Assembly (NCBI RefSeq): GCF_002813755.1
Contig: NZ_CP018061.1
Location: 2,718,001-2,782,000 of the forward strand
DNA: 64,000 nucleotides
Origin: Enterococcus mundtii
GTDB lineage: Bacteria > Bacillota > Bacilli > Lactobacillales > Enterococcaceae
Reading direction: 5' to 3'
Both the position numbers and the translations under genes were made by a program. Shown piece after piece: positions 28,752 to 37,107 of the stretch. Every line of letters begins with the position of its first letter. The first letter of the stretch is position 1. The notes under the pieces were generated by a model, which was given only the letters and a program-made list of their open reading frames with translations, was not told where the DNA came from and did not search any database.

Positions 28752-28763
28752 ATGATATATCAT
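28752..28763. promoter_or_regulatory. operator palindrome upstream of the GntR-type regulator
   Basis: ATGATATATCAT is a perfect 12-base palindrome just downstream of an extended -10 (TGCTATGAT) and 15 nt ahead of the regulator start, which fits autoregulation. A relative sits in the GH125 leader. Confidence 0.55.
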
Positions 28764-28777
28764 TAAGAGGTGTAATT

Positions 28778-29845
28778 ATGGAGCAACCATTATATAAAAC
28801 AATATTTTTAGCGCTAGAAAAAGCAATACATGATGGAACTTTACCTGTCGACAGTCAAGTTCCCACTGAAAAAGAACTATCCCAACAATACAATGTTAGT
28901 CGGATCACGTCCAAACGGGCATTGACAGAATTAGAACAACTAGGATTGATTTATCGTGTACGCGGAAAAGGAAGTTTTGTTAAAGCTCCCAAAAAAGGTG
29001 TTCCTTCACGTAGTCTCTCTACTCATAAAAGAATCTTATTTCTTTTGCCTTACTTGTCTGATTTATCCGTGGGTGACTTTACTCAGGGCTTGAATCCAAT
29101 CATGCAAGAACATCAATTCGAGGTCATGATGACGACTTTAGATTTTTTAGAAACAAAGACAGCCAATGATTTGATGCAAGAATTTGATGGCTTGATTTAT
29201 TATGCTTTTGAAACAGATCAACATCTTGACTTGCTTTTTGAGCTTTCCTTAAAAGACTTTCCAGTACTCATGCTAGATAAAAAAATATATGAGTTACCTT
29301 TTCCAACTGTCTTATCGGATAACTTTCAAGGTGGTTCTTTAGCAACCAATCAATTGATTGAACAAGGTCACAAAAAAATCGCTTATCTTTTTGGTGATTT
29401 ATTCCATCCACAATCCGTGAGACAACGCTATCTCGGTTATCTTGAAGCACTGAATAAAGCAGAGTTATCGTTCCATACTGCATTAAATGATCCAATGGCG
29501 ACCACTAATGAATTAGCTAACTATATTCATACACATAACGTTACAGCATTTGTTTGTGAGAATGACTTAGTGGCAATTCAAGCAATGACTACATTAAAAC
29601 AATTGGGTTACACCATTCCCAATGATTTTTCCGTCATTGGGTTCGATGATATCCAAGCTGCTGCTTTGGTTGATCCGCCTTTAACAACGATTGCCCAAGA
29701 TTTTCTCCAATTAGGCGAATTGGCGGGCAAAGCGATGATCCAGTGGTTACAAACAAAAGAAAAACCGGCTGACATCAAACATCCTGTTACTTTGATCCAA
29801 CGACTATCGACAAAGGAGTATACACATGGACATTCAACAAATTGA
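28778..29845 (+). CDS. GntR-type regulator with LacI-like ligand domain
   Basis: This 355-aa regulator has an N-terminal winged helix of the GntR class (PTEKELSQQYNVSRITSKRALTELEQLGLIYRVRGKGSFV) joined to a periplasmic-binding-like domain (VLSDNFQGGSLATNQLIEQGHKKIAYL, SVIGFDDIQAAALVDPPLTTIAQD), the AraR architecture. It is divergent from GH125 and overlaps GH92 by 20 bases, so it is co-transcribed with that mannosidase. It most likely represses the mannosidase genes until a mannose-containing ligand binds. Confidence 0.92.
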   Translation: MEQPLYKTIFLALEKAIHDGTLPVDSQVPTEKELSQQYNVSRITSKRALTELEQLGLIYRVRGKGSFVKAPKKGVPSRSLSTHKRILFLLPYLSDLSVGDFTQGLNPIMQEHQFEVMMTTLDFLETKTANDLMQEFDGLIYYAFETDQHLDLLFELSLKDFPVLMLDKKIYELPFPTVLSDNFQGGSLATNQLIEQGHKKIAYLFGDLFHPQSVRQRYLGYLEALNKAELSFHTALNDPMATTNELANYIHTHNVTAFVCENDLVAIQAMTTLKQLGYTIPNDFSVIGFDDIQAAALVDPPLTTIAQDFLQLGELAGKAMIQWLQTKEKPADIKHPVTLIQRLSTKEYTHGHSTN

Positions 29846-31979
29846 TACACGTCATGGCACTGCGAATCAAGCCAACTTTTCTAATGGGAATTGCCTGCCT
29901 TATACAGGCGTTCCTTTTGGTATGAACTATTTTGCCCCACAGACAAATGAACAAAGAGGTAGTTGGTGGTTTCACCCCGATGACCGGATTTTCCAAGGCT
30001 ATCGTTTGACTCATCAACCTAGTCCTTGGATGGGGGATTTCAGCCACTTTTTGATGACTCCGTTCAGTGGAGTATTACAAGAACCCACGGTGTTCCATGC
30101 CCAAAGTTCGTATCGCCCAGAAGAATGTACTTTTTGTCCCACCCACCTTTCCATTGACCAATTGCGTTACGGTATTCAATCGACATTGATCCCTAGTATG
30201 TATGGTGGCATCCTTTCCATCACTTACCAACAAAATGATAGCGGTTTATTACTAGCATTTCCTGGCCGTTTCCGTCTTACTGCAAAAGATGCCTACACAC
30301 TAGAAGGCCAAGTCACTCATTTTGCGGGCGCAGAAGATCCAAATTTCACTTTTTATTTTGTTTTGGGCTTCGAACAGCCTCTGACAACTAGTGAACTCGA
30401 GTATTCTAGCGAACAAGCAGACACCGTAGCTCTTTATTTTGGTCATATCAAGCAACAGACGATTCGGCTAGGGACGTCATTCATTAGTAATGAACAAGCT
30501 CACCACAATTTGAAACAAGAGCAAGAAAAACAAGAAAAAGACTATCTTTTAGACAGTCAGGAGCAATGGCAAAACTACTTTGATCGAATCAAAATCAACC
30601 ATCATGATCAAAAACAAACGCAAACGTTCTATCACAATTTATATCGGACATTCCTATTCCCACAAACTTTTTACGAAATTGATCCAGAAGGAAAAAAAAT
30701 CCATTATGATACCACTAGTTGTACAGTAAAAAATGGGATTCTTTATACAAATAATGGGTTTTGGGATACGTACAAAACGGTTTACCCACTCTTTTCATTG
30801 ATTGCGGTCGAAAAATATGAAGAGATGTTGGAAGGTTTTTTAAACAGTTATCGAGAAACTGGCTTCTTACCTAAATGGCTTTCTCCAGATGAACGAGGTC
30901 TCATGCCTGGAACATTGATCGATGCAGTGATCGCTGATGCTGCCATCAAAGGTATCGGCAGTCAGAATATGCCGGAATTTTTAGAAGCCATGAAAAAAGG
31001 AGCGACAGTTCAAAGTGATCAACAAAATTATGGTCGCCAAGGGACAATCGATTATTTAAAGTATGGCTACGTGCCAAACCATTACCATGAATCGATCAAT
31101 CACACACTTGATTATGCCTACAGTGATTTTTGTATCAGTCAAGTTGCTCAAACACTAGCCGATGTTGAAACAACTCGTCACTATCAGCAACAATCCATGA
31201 ACTATCGCAATGTTTTTGATACAGAAACTGGTTTTATGCGTTCAAAAGACTGCTCAGGAAAATTCCGTCCTGATTTCTCCTCTATCTCTTGGGGCACCGA
31301 TTACGCAGAAGGAAGTGCATGGCAAAGCAGTTTTGCTGTTTTCCATGACTTTGTAGGTCTGATCGAAGCGCATGGTGGAAAACAAGCTTTTGAGAACAAA
31401 TTAGTTGAATTATGTAATCAACCGCCTAAGTTTGAAGTCGGTGGTTATGGGTTTGAAATCCATGAAATGAGTGAGATGGCAGCAACTGAATTTGGACAAT
31501 TAGCCATCTCTAATCAACCAAGTTTTCACTACCCTTATCTTTTCCATTACCTTGGGAAACCCGAAATGGCACAACCTTTGATCAAACAGTTGCTTACGCA
31601 ACTGTTTGATGCATCACCTACTGGCTATCCTGGCGACGAGGATAATGGCAGTATGGCCGCTTGGTATATCTTTAACAGTTTAGGTTTTTACCCAGTTACA
31701 CCTGGAACCGGTGAGTATGTCATTGGTATCCCACTGTTTGATCAAGTGATCTTAACACTTTCAAACGGCAATCAATTGACTATCTATGCTACGCCTAATC
31801 AGCCCCAACAACAGTTTATTCACCATGTAAGTCGAGATGGCTACACTTATGAAAAGCTATATTTTACTCATAAAGATTTACTAAACGGTGGCACGATCAA
31901 CTACCATTTAGGCATTGTTCCTCATACTAAAACTTATTCAGAGGATAGTTTGCCTTATTCTTTAAGTCGCCAAGAATAA
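29826..31979 (+). CDS. calcium-dependent alpha-mannosidase, GH92
   Basis: This 717-aa enzyme carries GH92 signatures: DTRHGTANQANFSNGNCLPYTGVPFGMNY at the start, the GFWDTYKTVYPLF segment, and GYPGDEDNGSMAAWYIFNSLGFYPVTPG with the catalytic acids. Most members hydrolyse alpha-1,2-mannose. There is no signal peptide, consistent with action on imported glycans. Its AAAGGAG ribosome site lies inside the end of the regulator gene. Confidence 0.95.
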   Translation: MDIQQIDTRHGTANQANFSNGNCLPYTGVPFGMNYFAPQTNEQRGSWWFHPDDRIFQGYRLTHQPSPWMGDFSHFLMTPFSGVLQEPTVFHAQSSYRPEECTFCPTHLSIDQLRYGIQSTLIPSMYGGILSITYQQNDSGLLLAFPGRFRLTAKDAYTLEGQVTHFAGAEDPNFTFYFVLGFEQPLTTSELEYSSEQADTVALYFGHIKQQTIRLGTSFISNEQAHHNLKQEQEKQEKDYLLDSQEQWQNYFDRIKINHHDQKQTQTFYHNLYRTFLFPQTFYEIDPEGKKIHYDTTSCTVKNGILYTNNGFWDTYKTVYPLFSLIAVEKYEEMLEGFLNSYRETGFLPKWLSPDERGLMPGTLIDAVIADAAIKGIGSQNMPEFLEAMKKGATVQSDQQNYGRQGTIDYLKYGYVPNHYHESINHTLDYAYSDFCISQVAQTLADVETTRHYQQQSMNYRNVFDTETGFMRSKDCSGKFRPDFSSISWGTDYAEGSAWQSSFAVFHDFVGLIEAHGGKQAFENKLVELCNQPPKFEVGGYGFEIHEMSEMAATEFGQLAISNQPSFHYPYLFHYLGKPEMAQPLIKQLLTQLFDASPTGYPGDEDNGSMAAWYIFNSLGFYPVTPGTGEYVIGIPLFDQVILTLSNGNQLTIYATPNQPQQQFIHHVSRDGYTYEKLYFTHKDLLNGGTINYHLGIVPHTKTYSEDSLPYSLSRQE

Positions 31980-32177
31980 TATCAGTGGTTCAGCTAGAAA
32001 AGAAGCGTGGTTAAGGAAGCTTCTACCCCAGCGCTTACTCTTTAGTTAATTCCATTTGCCATCCTCTTCAGCACTAATTTTAGAGAATGTGCGACTCCAT
32101 TAGGACTTTATTGAATGATTGATTTCACTCATGACTCGTTGTTTACAGATGACTCGTTGAGATGCTATACTAAAGAA

Positions 32178-32287
32178 AAGAAGCGATGCGCTAACATCGC
32201 TTCAATGTAGCCGTTTTGTGGTAGCATGTATTAACGTATGATAAACCCGTCAACTTCGCTAAAAGTTTATGACGGGTTTATTTTTTA
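32178..32287 (+). ncRNA. predicted antisense antitoxin RNA, copy 1
   Basis: A plus-strand promoter TTTACA (32142-32147), 18-base spacer and extended -10 TGCTATACT (TATACT at 32166-32171) precedes a roughly 110-nt transcript. It has a perfect hairpin GAAGCGATG / CATCGCTTC, two GTAGC motifs in the following single-stranded stretch, and a terminator AAACCCGTCA / TGACGGGTTT with a T-run. The terminator is shared with the converging toxin mRNA, so the RNAs overlap at their 3' ends. Ends are inferred, not measured. Confidence 0.65.
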
Positions 32288-32379
32288 TCTTTTTTGCTGA
32301 TTGTCAGCATAATGCCAACAAGCGCAAGCATCAACGATCCGAACTGGATCATCAATGCCAGTGCTTCCGCAACAGACAA
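32278..32379 (-). CDS. Hol-Tox-like type I toxin peptide, copy 1
   Basis: A 33-aa peptide starts at TTG, with GAAGGGAG seven bases upstream. It has a short N-terminus (SVAEALALMIQ), one hydrophobic helix (FGSLMLALVGIMLTI) and a charged tail SKKDKK. This matches the pattern of putative holin-like toxins of type I systems in Firmicutes. In the leader, GCTACTC can pair with GAGTAGC covering the ribosome site, which would hold translation off. No ATG or GTG is available in frame before a stop codon, so TTG is the only sensible start. Confidence 0.72.
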   Translation of the reverse strand: MSVAEALALMIQFGSLMLALVGIMLTISKKDKK

Positions 32380-32464
32380 AAGGCTACTCCCTTCGTTGAA
32401 GTAGGAAAATGCTCATACGCATCACCCCCTGAGTAGCTACCATCATAAACAATCTGCATCATTC

Positions 32465-32470
32465 ATTTTA
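32465..32470 (-). promoter_or_regulatory. toxin mRNA extended -10, copy 1
   Basis: Minus-strand TGTTAAAAT (TG-n-TAAAAT) is conserved in both units (second at 32950-32955), giving a leader of about 80 nt before the toxin start. Confidence 0.5.
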
Positions 32471-32663
32471 ACATAGAAGCTATCGTAACATTTTGTTTTT
32501 ACGTTTTTTTATATGATTGTTTCCACCTATTCAACCATATAAAAAAAGAAGATAAGAGAGCTACGTTCGCATACCCTCTGTTTTTTTATTTACCTTACTC
32601 AAATGATTTTTTATTCATGACTCATTATTTACAGATGACTCGTTAAGATGCTATACTAAAGAA

Positions 32664-32770
32664 AAGAAGTGATGCGTCAACATCACTTCAATGTAGCCGC
32701 ATGACGGTAGCAAAATTATTTGGAAATTCCCCGTTAAATCTCGCTAAGGTTTATGACGTGGTTATTTTTT
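32664..32770 (+). ncRNA. predicted antisense antitoxin RNA, copy 2
   Basis: The promoter TTTACA (32628-32633), 18-base spacer and TATACT (32652-32657) is preserved. The first hairpin is GAAGTGATG / CATCACTTC: relative to copy 1, a C-G pair became T-A on both sides, a compensatory change that supports a selected RNA structure. Both GTAGC motifs are kept. The terminator stem has two mismatches and looks weaker than in copy 1. Ends are inferred. Confidence 0.6.
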
Positions 32771-32863
32771 ATCTTTTTTGCTGATTGTCAGCATAATGCC
32801 AACAAGCGCAAGCATCAACGATCCGAACTGGATCATCAATGTCGGCGCTTCCGCAACAGACAA
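32762..32863 (-). CDS. Hol-Tox-like type I toxin peptide, copy 2
   Basis: 33 codons from TTG, with the same GAAGGGAG ribosome site eight bases upstream. The peptide differs from copy 1 in the N-terminal part (SVAEAPTLMIQ, introducing a proline) while the hydrophobic helix and SKKDKK tail are identical. The leader again contains the GCTACTC / GAGTAGC pair that can mask the ribosome site. The proline may weaken the helix, so this copy could be attenuated. Confidence 0.68.
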   Translation of the reverse strand: MSVAEAPTLMIQFGSLMLALVGIMLTISKKDKK

Positions 32864-33026
32864 AATGGCTACTCCCTTCGTTGAAGTAGGAAAATGCTCA
32901 TACGCATCACCCCCTGAGTAGCTACCATCATAAACAATCTACATCGTCCATTTTAACATAGAACCCATCACATATTTTATATTTTTTGTTTTTTTATATG
33001 ATTGTTTTTTACTAATTCAATCATAT

Positions 33027-33072
33027 AAAAACAGAGATAACGAGATATTAAATCTCACGATCTCTGTTTTTT
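33027..33072 (-). terminator. terminator of the two-component operon
   Basis: ACAGAGAT...GAGAT / ATCTC...ATCTCTGT hairpin with a T-run on the minus strand, starting a few bases after the response-regulator stop. It abuts another inverted repeat (TTTTTATATGATTG / CAATCATATAAAA, 32990-33030) belonging to the duplicated cassette. Confidence 0.8.
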
Positions 33073-33074
33073 AT

Positions 33075-34529
33075 TTAGATGAAACTTCCTTCTGTTTGAC
33101 CTTGATTTTCTCGGTATTCTGAAGGCGACTGTCCGACGATTTTTTTGAATAATTTTGAAAAATAGGTCGTATTATTATAGCCGATTTCATTAGAGATCTC
33201 ATTGATATTTTGATTACTATGGATCAGCAACCATTTTGCTTGTTCCATTCTTAAGTGATTCAAGTACGCAGAGAAGCTTTTTTTAGTTTCTTTTTTAAAC
33301 AGTTGTCCTAGATACATGACATTCAGATGCAAATGTTCTGCGACTTCTTTCAAGGTTAACGGTTCTTTATATTTCTCATGTAAGATTTGAAGAACTTTTT
33401 CGACATTTTGACTATATTTTTGATTATGCTGATTTTCCAATAAAGATAATAGGAGTTGATGCAACTCTTGGACAGATTTTGCTTGATTGATTTTTTGGAT
33501 GCCTGTTAAATATTCATCATCTTCTAAACGGATCAGCTCACGATGGATATCCATAAATAATAAAAAACTGAAATGACGGATGTCTTCAGGCGACATGACC
33601 GCCTGTTGGAATTGCTCAAAAAAGTCAGAGATCATTTGTTGCGCGACCGCTAACTGACCACTTTTCAACACACGACTAAATGATACAAAATCAATTGATT
33701 GTTTGATTCCTGCTTGTTCGGCATAAAAAATACGTTGATTTCGATCCCCATAGAATTGATGTAGTTGTAAATTATCTTTAGCATGCTGGAAGCTTTGCGG
33801 TATCGTTTCCGGATCACAAGATTCATCCCCAATACTGATCAGCCAATTCTCACACATCAGCGACTGTTCGACAAAATAGCTAAACCGCTCTACTGCCTCT
33901 TCCTGAAGCAACAAAACAAATAAAACAAGTTCTCCATAATTCCGTTGGTAATAAAAAGGTTCTTTTCTTTTTGTTAGCCACTGACTGATTGTCGTTTCAG
34001 CCTGTCTAGGTACTTGTGCAAGTAAGACACGTCGCTGACGCTTGCCTAGTTTTTCTAATAGTTCTTCTTCACTAGGTTCATCCAATTCATCATTCAACCA
34101 TTGGCTAAATAGAATTTCTTGGTACACTTCTTGTTGGTTTTTTTGTTGTCTTCGATGATCCAAGCGTTTCTTGACGGTTTCAAGACTAGTAATCAGTTCT
34201 GCTTTATTGACAGGTTTCATCAAATAATTAACAGCGCCTAACCGCATCCCGCTTTTTAGATAATCAAATTCTTGATAGCCCGATAAGATCATAAATTCAA
34301 AAAGATGTTCTTTTTGAGCAGCTTCAATAAATTCTAATCCATTCATCTCAGGCATCGTTACATCTGTGACGACTAGATCAATTGGCTGCGTCTCTAAAAT
34401 CGATAGTCCCTGCATAGCATTTTCTGCAGTAGCAACAACGTTAAATCCTAAATTTTGCCAATTGATGATTTTTTGTAAGCCAGCCAAGATCATATATTCA
34501 TCATCAACTAGTAGTACATTATAAGACAT
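33075..34529 (-). CDS. YesN-like response regulator with AraC-type output
   Basis: This 484-aa protein has an N-terminal receiver domain (VLLVDDEYMIL with acidic pair, phospho-acceptor Asp in LVVTDVTMPEMNG, NYLMKPVNK with the conserved Lys), a middle linker and a C-terminal AraC double helix-turn-helix (HLNVMYLGQLFKKETKKSF ... NINEISNEIGYNNTTYFSKLFKKIVGQSPSEYR). It overlaps the histidine kinase gene by 11 bases and starts with AAGGGGAG. It should activate the importer genes at 37-40 kb in response to the kinase. Confidence 0.94.
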   Translation of the reverse strand: MSYNVLLVDDEYMILAGLQKIINWQNLGFNVVATAENAMQGLSILETQPIDLVVTDVTMPEMNGLEFIEAAQKEHLFEFMILSGYQEFDYLKSGMRLGAVNYLMKPVNKAELITSLETVKKRLDHRRQQKNQQEVYQEILFSQWLNDELDEPSEEELLEKLGKRQRRVLLAQVPRQAETTISQWLTKRKEPFYYQRNYGELVLFVLLLQEEAVERFSYFVEQSLMCENWLISIGDESCDPETIPQSFQHAKDNLQLHQFYGDRNQRIFYAEQAGIKQSIDFVSFSRVLKSGQLAVAQQMISDFFEQFQQAVMSPEDIRHFSFLLFMDIHRELIRLEDDEYLTGIQKINQAKSVQELHQLLLSLLENQHNQKYSQNVEKVLQILHEKYKEPLTLKEVAEHLHLNVMYLGQLFKKETKKSFSAYLNHLRMEQAKWLLIHSNQNINEISNEIGYNNTTYFSKLFKKIVGQSPSEYRENQGQTEGSFI

Positions 34530-36264
34530 CAGCAGCTCCCCTTTTTATTTTAAAAGTAATATGGATCGTTAATCCACCAGTTGCATTTCTAGCTAGGGTC
34601 ATCTGATAACTCGGTCCAAAACTAGCACGTAACCGTTCATTGACATTTTGTAAGCCGATCGATCCACTGAGTTTTACTTTACTTTGCGCCAACTGTGCGC
34701 TGATTTCAGCTAGTCGCTCTTCTGTGATTCCTTTGCCATTATCACGGATCAAAAGATGAACAAGTCCATTTTCTTCAAATACTTTTACACTCAATGCGTT
34801 ATCAAAACGAGTAAAATCAACGCCATGTTTAAAATAATTTTCTACTAATGGCTGGATGATAAATTTCGGTACTTCAATCTCTTCCAATGATGATTCGATC
34901 GTGAAATGATAAGCGATGCGACTAGGATAACGCATTTGATAGAGGTACACATACTTCTCACAAAAATCCAATTCTTCTTTTAAATGAATCGTCTTTTCTT
35001 GATTGGTGTTATTACGTAATAATGCAGAGAAAGCATAGACAACATCTGCTAGTTCTTCACTGCCTTCACTGATGGCATACATTCGAATATATTCCAATGT
35101 GTTGTATAGAAAATGCGGATTGATTTGCGCTTGTAATGCGCGCATGTGCGCATCTTGTTGTTTGATTTCTAATTTGTAGATATCTTCCACATACTGATTG
35201 ATACTGCCTAGCATTTCATTGATTCCAACTGATAGGTCTTTTAGCTCGTATTCAGTGATACTAGTATCCACACGAGTATCTAAATTCCCTCTAGCCACTT
35301 CATCCATAGCTTCCATGACACGATCGATTTGTTGAGAGTAACGTTTGAACGTCTTGTATAAAAATAAAAGCAATAACCCATCCAATAAAATGACGCCAAT
35401 AATCAACGGTGCTAAACTTTTTTCTGTTACTTGGCGAACCGTACGCTTATCCAATGTGGCTAAAATACGATAATCGTCGGACACCTCTTGCGATTGGATA
35501 AAATTCGATTTTTCTAATTTCTCTACTGGTAATGTAGAATCTGCTTGTAGGGTCTGACTGATCAACTTTTCTTGCTCAAAGATTCGTTCTTTGCCCAGTG
35601 CTCGATCATGAAATGTATACAGCCGATTACTCGTTCCGGAAATCATGTAAAGAGATAACCCCTTAAACGTATTTAAATTCGTTAGCGCTGCATCAAGTTC
35701 ATCTTTATCAAAACCTACAAACATACTGCCAATTTCTGCGCCACCTTGTGTAATCGTCATTTTGATATAAAAAGCCTGTTTTAATTGTGGCGTTCCCTTC
35801 TTGACTGTCCCGCCTTTGTTCTCTCTAGTGGACTCAAAATATTCTGGTAATTGGTTGAACACAAGGTACACACTACTTACCTCTTCATAATTGACATACA
35901 TATCACGAACTACGTTAGGGAATGAAAGAAAATCAGCAGATTGTCGTTGTCGGTCGTACGCATACATCAAATATTGATCGATCGGTTTAGTTAAATAAGT
36001 GGTGGTATTCTCGATTTTATCTGAATCCCCTACAAATTGATCTTTGATCACTTTACTTAACGTTGTTTTATCACTAAGCGTTCGCAACGTACTTTGAACT
36101 GCTTCATTCACTACTTGTTGTGCTTGGATTTGTCTTTGGATGAATGTATGCACGCTGATGATGATCGTTGCAATCATCGTCAAAGCAATCATCATGATGG
36201 CATATTTACGCAATAAACGGTTTAACAACGTTCCTTTTGAAAAGATAAAATCTAACCTATTCAT
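34519..36264 (-). CDS. YesM-like sensor histidine kinase
   Basis: This 581-aa kinase has two membrane helices (about residues 20-40 and 285-305) around an extracellular sensor, a HAMP domain (MDEVARGNLDTRVDT), a LytS/YesM-type kinase block with LQAQINPHFLYNTLEYIRMYA (phospho-His) and an ATPase domain (PLVENYFKHGV, IRDNGKGI, GSIGLQNVNERL). The start is placed at the ATG at 36264, overlapping the DUF624 stop by eight bases; a frame extension to 36339 would bury deep in that gene. It presumably senses a sugar or the loaded binding protein. Confidence 0.92.
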   Translation of the reverse strand: MNRLDFIFSKGTLLNRLLRKYAIMMIALTMIATIIISVHTFIQRQIQAQQVVNEAVQSTLRTLSDKTTLSKVIKDQFVGDSDKIENTTTYLTKPIDQYLMYAYDRQRQSADFLSFPNVVRDMYVNYEEVSSVYLVFNQLPEYFESTRENKGGTVKKGTPQLKQAFYIKMTITQGGAEIGSMFVGFDKDELDAALTNLNTFKGLSLYMISGTSNRLYTFHDRALGKERIFEQEKLISQTLQADSTLPVEKLEKSNFIQSQEVSDDYRILATLDKRTVRQVTEKSLAPLIIGVILLDGLLLLFLYKTFKRYSQQIDRVMEAMDEVARGNLDTRVDTSITEYELKDLSVGINEMLGSINQYVEDIYKLEIKQQDAHMRALQAQINPHFLYNTLEYIRMYAISEGSEELADVVYAFSALLRNNTNQEKTIHLKEELDFCEKYVYLYQMRYPSRIAYHFTIESSLEEIEVPKFIIQPLVENYFKHGVDFTRFDNALSVKVFEENGLVHLLIRDNGKGITEERLAEISAQLAQSKVKLSGSIGLQNVNERLRASFGPSYQMTLARNATGGLTIHITFKIKRGAADVL

Positions 36265-36871
36265 ATGTTTCCAACTGCAAGTCCAGATTTTCCCGCCATT
36301 GTTTGGTGATCGTTCCGTTCCAAACTGTAAGTAACCCAATCAAACCAAATAAAATCAACCCTTTATAATTCCACGTCACCCAAAGAATCAGACCACTGCC
36401 AAGGATGATTTTTAAGAAAGTTGAAAAACTTGCGAAACTGGAAATTAAACTCAACTTCAGTAGATTTCTTAAAGTCATTTGATAGCCACTATCTAAGATC
36501 ATACTATATTGATACGTCGCATAAGCGTACAACATGCTAAACAGTATAATAAAATCAATCACTAAGAAAAGAATCCCTTGAATCTGAACAGATAAATACA
36601 AGTTATAACTAAGCAAAAAAAGACAAGCCGAAAAAAGACCAAACAATTGATTTCCTCGCACGAAGGACTGTTTGAACATCTGCCAACTTTCGCTGATCGT
36701 GATGTCTTTATATTCGAAGCCATGGAGATAAAACTGTTCATTGACAACTTTCCAAGCTGGCCCGATTCCTAAAACGACGCCGCCACACACAGCTAAGCCC
36801 CAAAAATACAATGTCAATTTCATGATGACCCATACGCGTATGAATACTGTTTCCAATGCTCTACCTAACAC
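36257..36871 (-). CDS. DUF624 (YesL-like) membrane protein, second copy
   Basis: This 204-aa polytopic membrane protein has about five helices and the DUF624 features (WGLAVCGGVVLGIGPAWKVV, then SWQMFKQSFVRGNQL). It starts at GTG with AAAGGGGG ahead. It is the first gene of the operon with the YesM/YesN-like pair. As at 7270, it sits beside an LplB/LplC-type importer; its job is unknown. Confidence 0.85.
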   Translation of the reverse strand: MLGRALETVFIRVWVIMKLTLYFWGLAVCGGVVLGIGPAWKVVNEQFYLHGFEYKDITISESWQMFKQSFVRGNQLFGLFSACLFLLSYNLYLSVQIQGILFLVIDFIILFSMLYAYATYQYSMILDSGYQMTLRNLLKLSLISSFASFSTFLKIILGSGLILWVTWNYKGLILFGLIGLLTVWNGTITKQWRENLDLQLETYE

Positions 36872-36993
36872 AGGACTTTCCCCCTTTATTCTTCATCATA
36901 TCCTATTATACAAAAACATACTGTAACCTTGAGCATATTGGAATATCTAAAACCAAATAAATGGTGTTCAAGAAGCACATCTTCGGTCATCAG

Positions 36994-37090
36994 CTAGAAG
37001 TAACTCCTTCGGAAATAAGACGAAATCCACAAAAATTCAAGAGCAATTTCCGTGGATTCCGCCTTATTTATCGGAGCTAGACACTTCCGT
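36994..37090. repeat. intergenic imperfect palindromic repeat, copy 2
   Basis: This shares long blocks with 17931-18035: AGAAGTAAC-CTTCG-AAATAAG, CCACAAAAATT, CGTGGAT, CCTTATTT and ACACTTC-GTC. Flanking sequence also matches (CTAAAACC-AATAAA, at 36948 and 17912). It is an imperfect palindrome between the DUF624 gene and the end of the importer operon and could terminate the latter. Confidence 0.6.
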
Positions 37091-37107
37091 CACAACCTCA
37101 GTATGGA

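Larger units (their letters stand above)
32129..32592. repeat. tandem duplication unit, copy 1 (toxin-antitoxin cassette)
   Basis: This unit and the next (32615-33077) are about 485 bp apart and near-identical over most of their length. Each contains, from left to right, a plus-strand promoter, a small hairpin RNA with terminator, a minus-strand 33-codon ORF, its leader and extended -10 promoter, and a TTTTATATG...CATATAAAA hairpin. The 150 nt between GH92 and this unit show nothing else I can identify. Confidence 0.85.
32615..33077. repeat. tandem duplication unit, copy 2 (toxin-antitoxin cassette)
   Basis: Second copy of the cassette. It is diverged from copy 1 at scattered positions, including the terminator stem and the N-terminal part of the peptide. 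Its right end carries the terminator of the response regulator gene, and copy 1 has the matching sequence CTCTGTTTTTTTATTTA at 32576-32592. The duplicated segment therefore includes the cassette plus a terminator. Confidence 0.85.
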
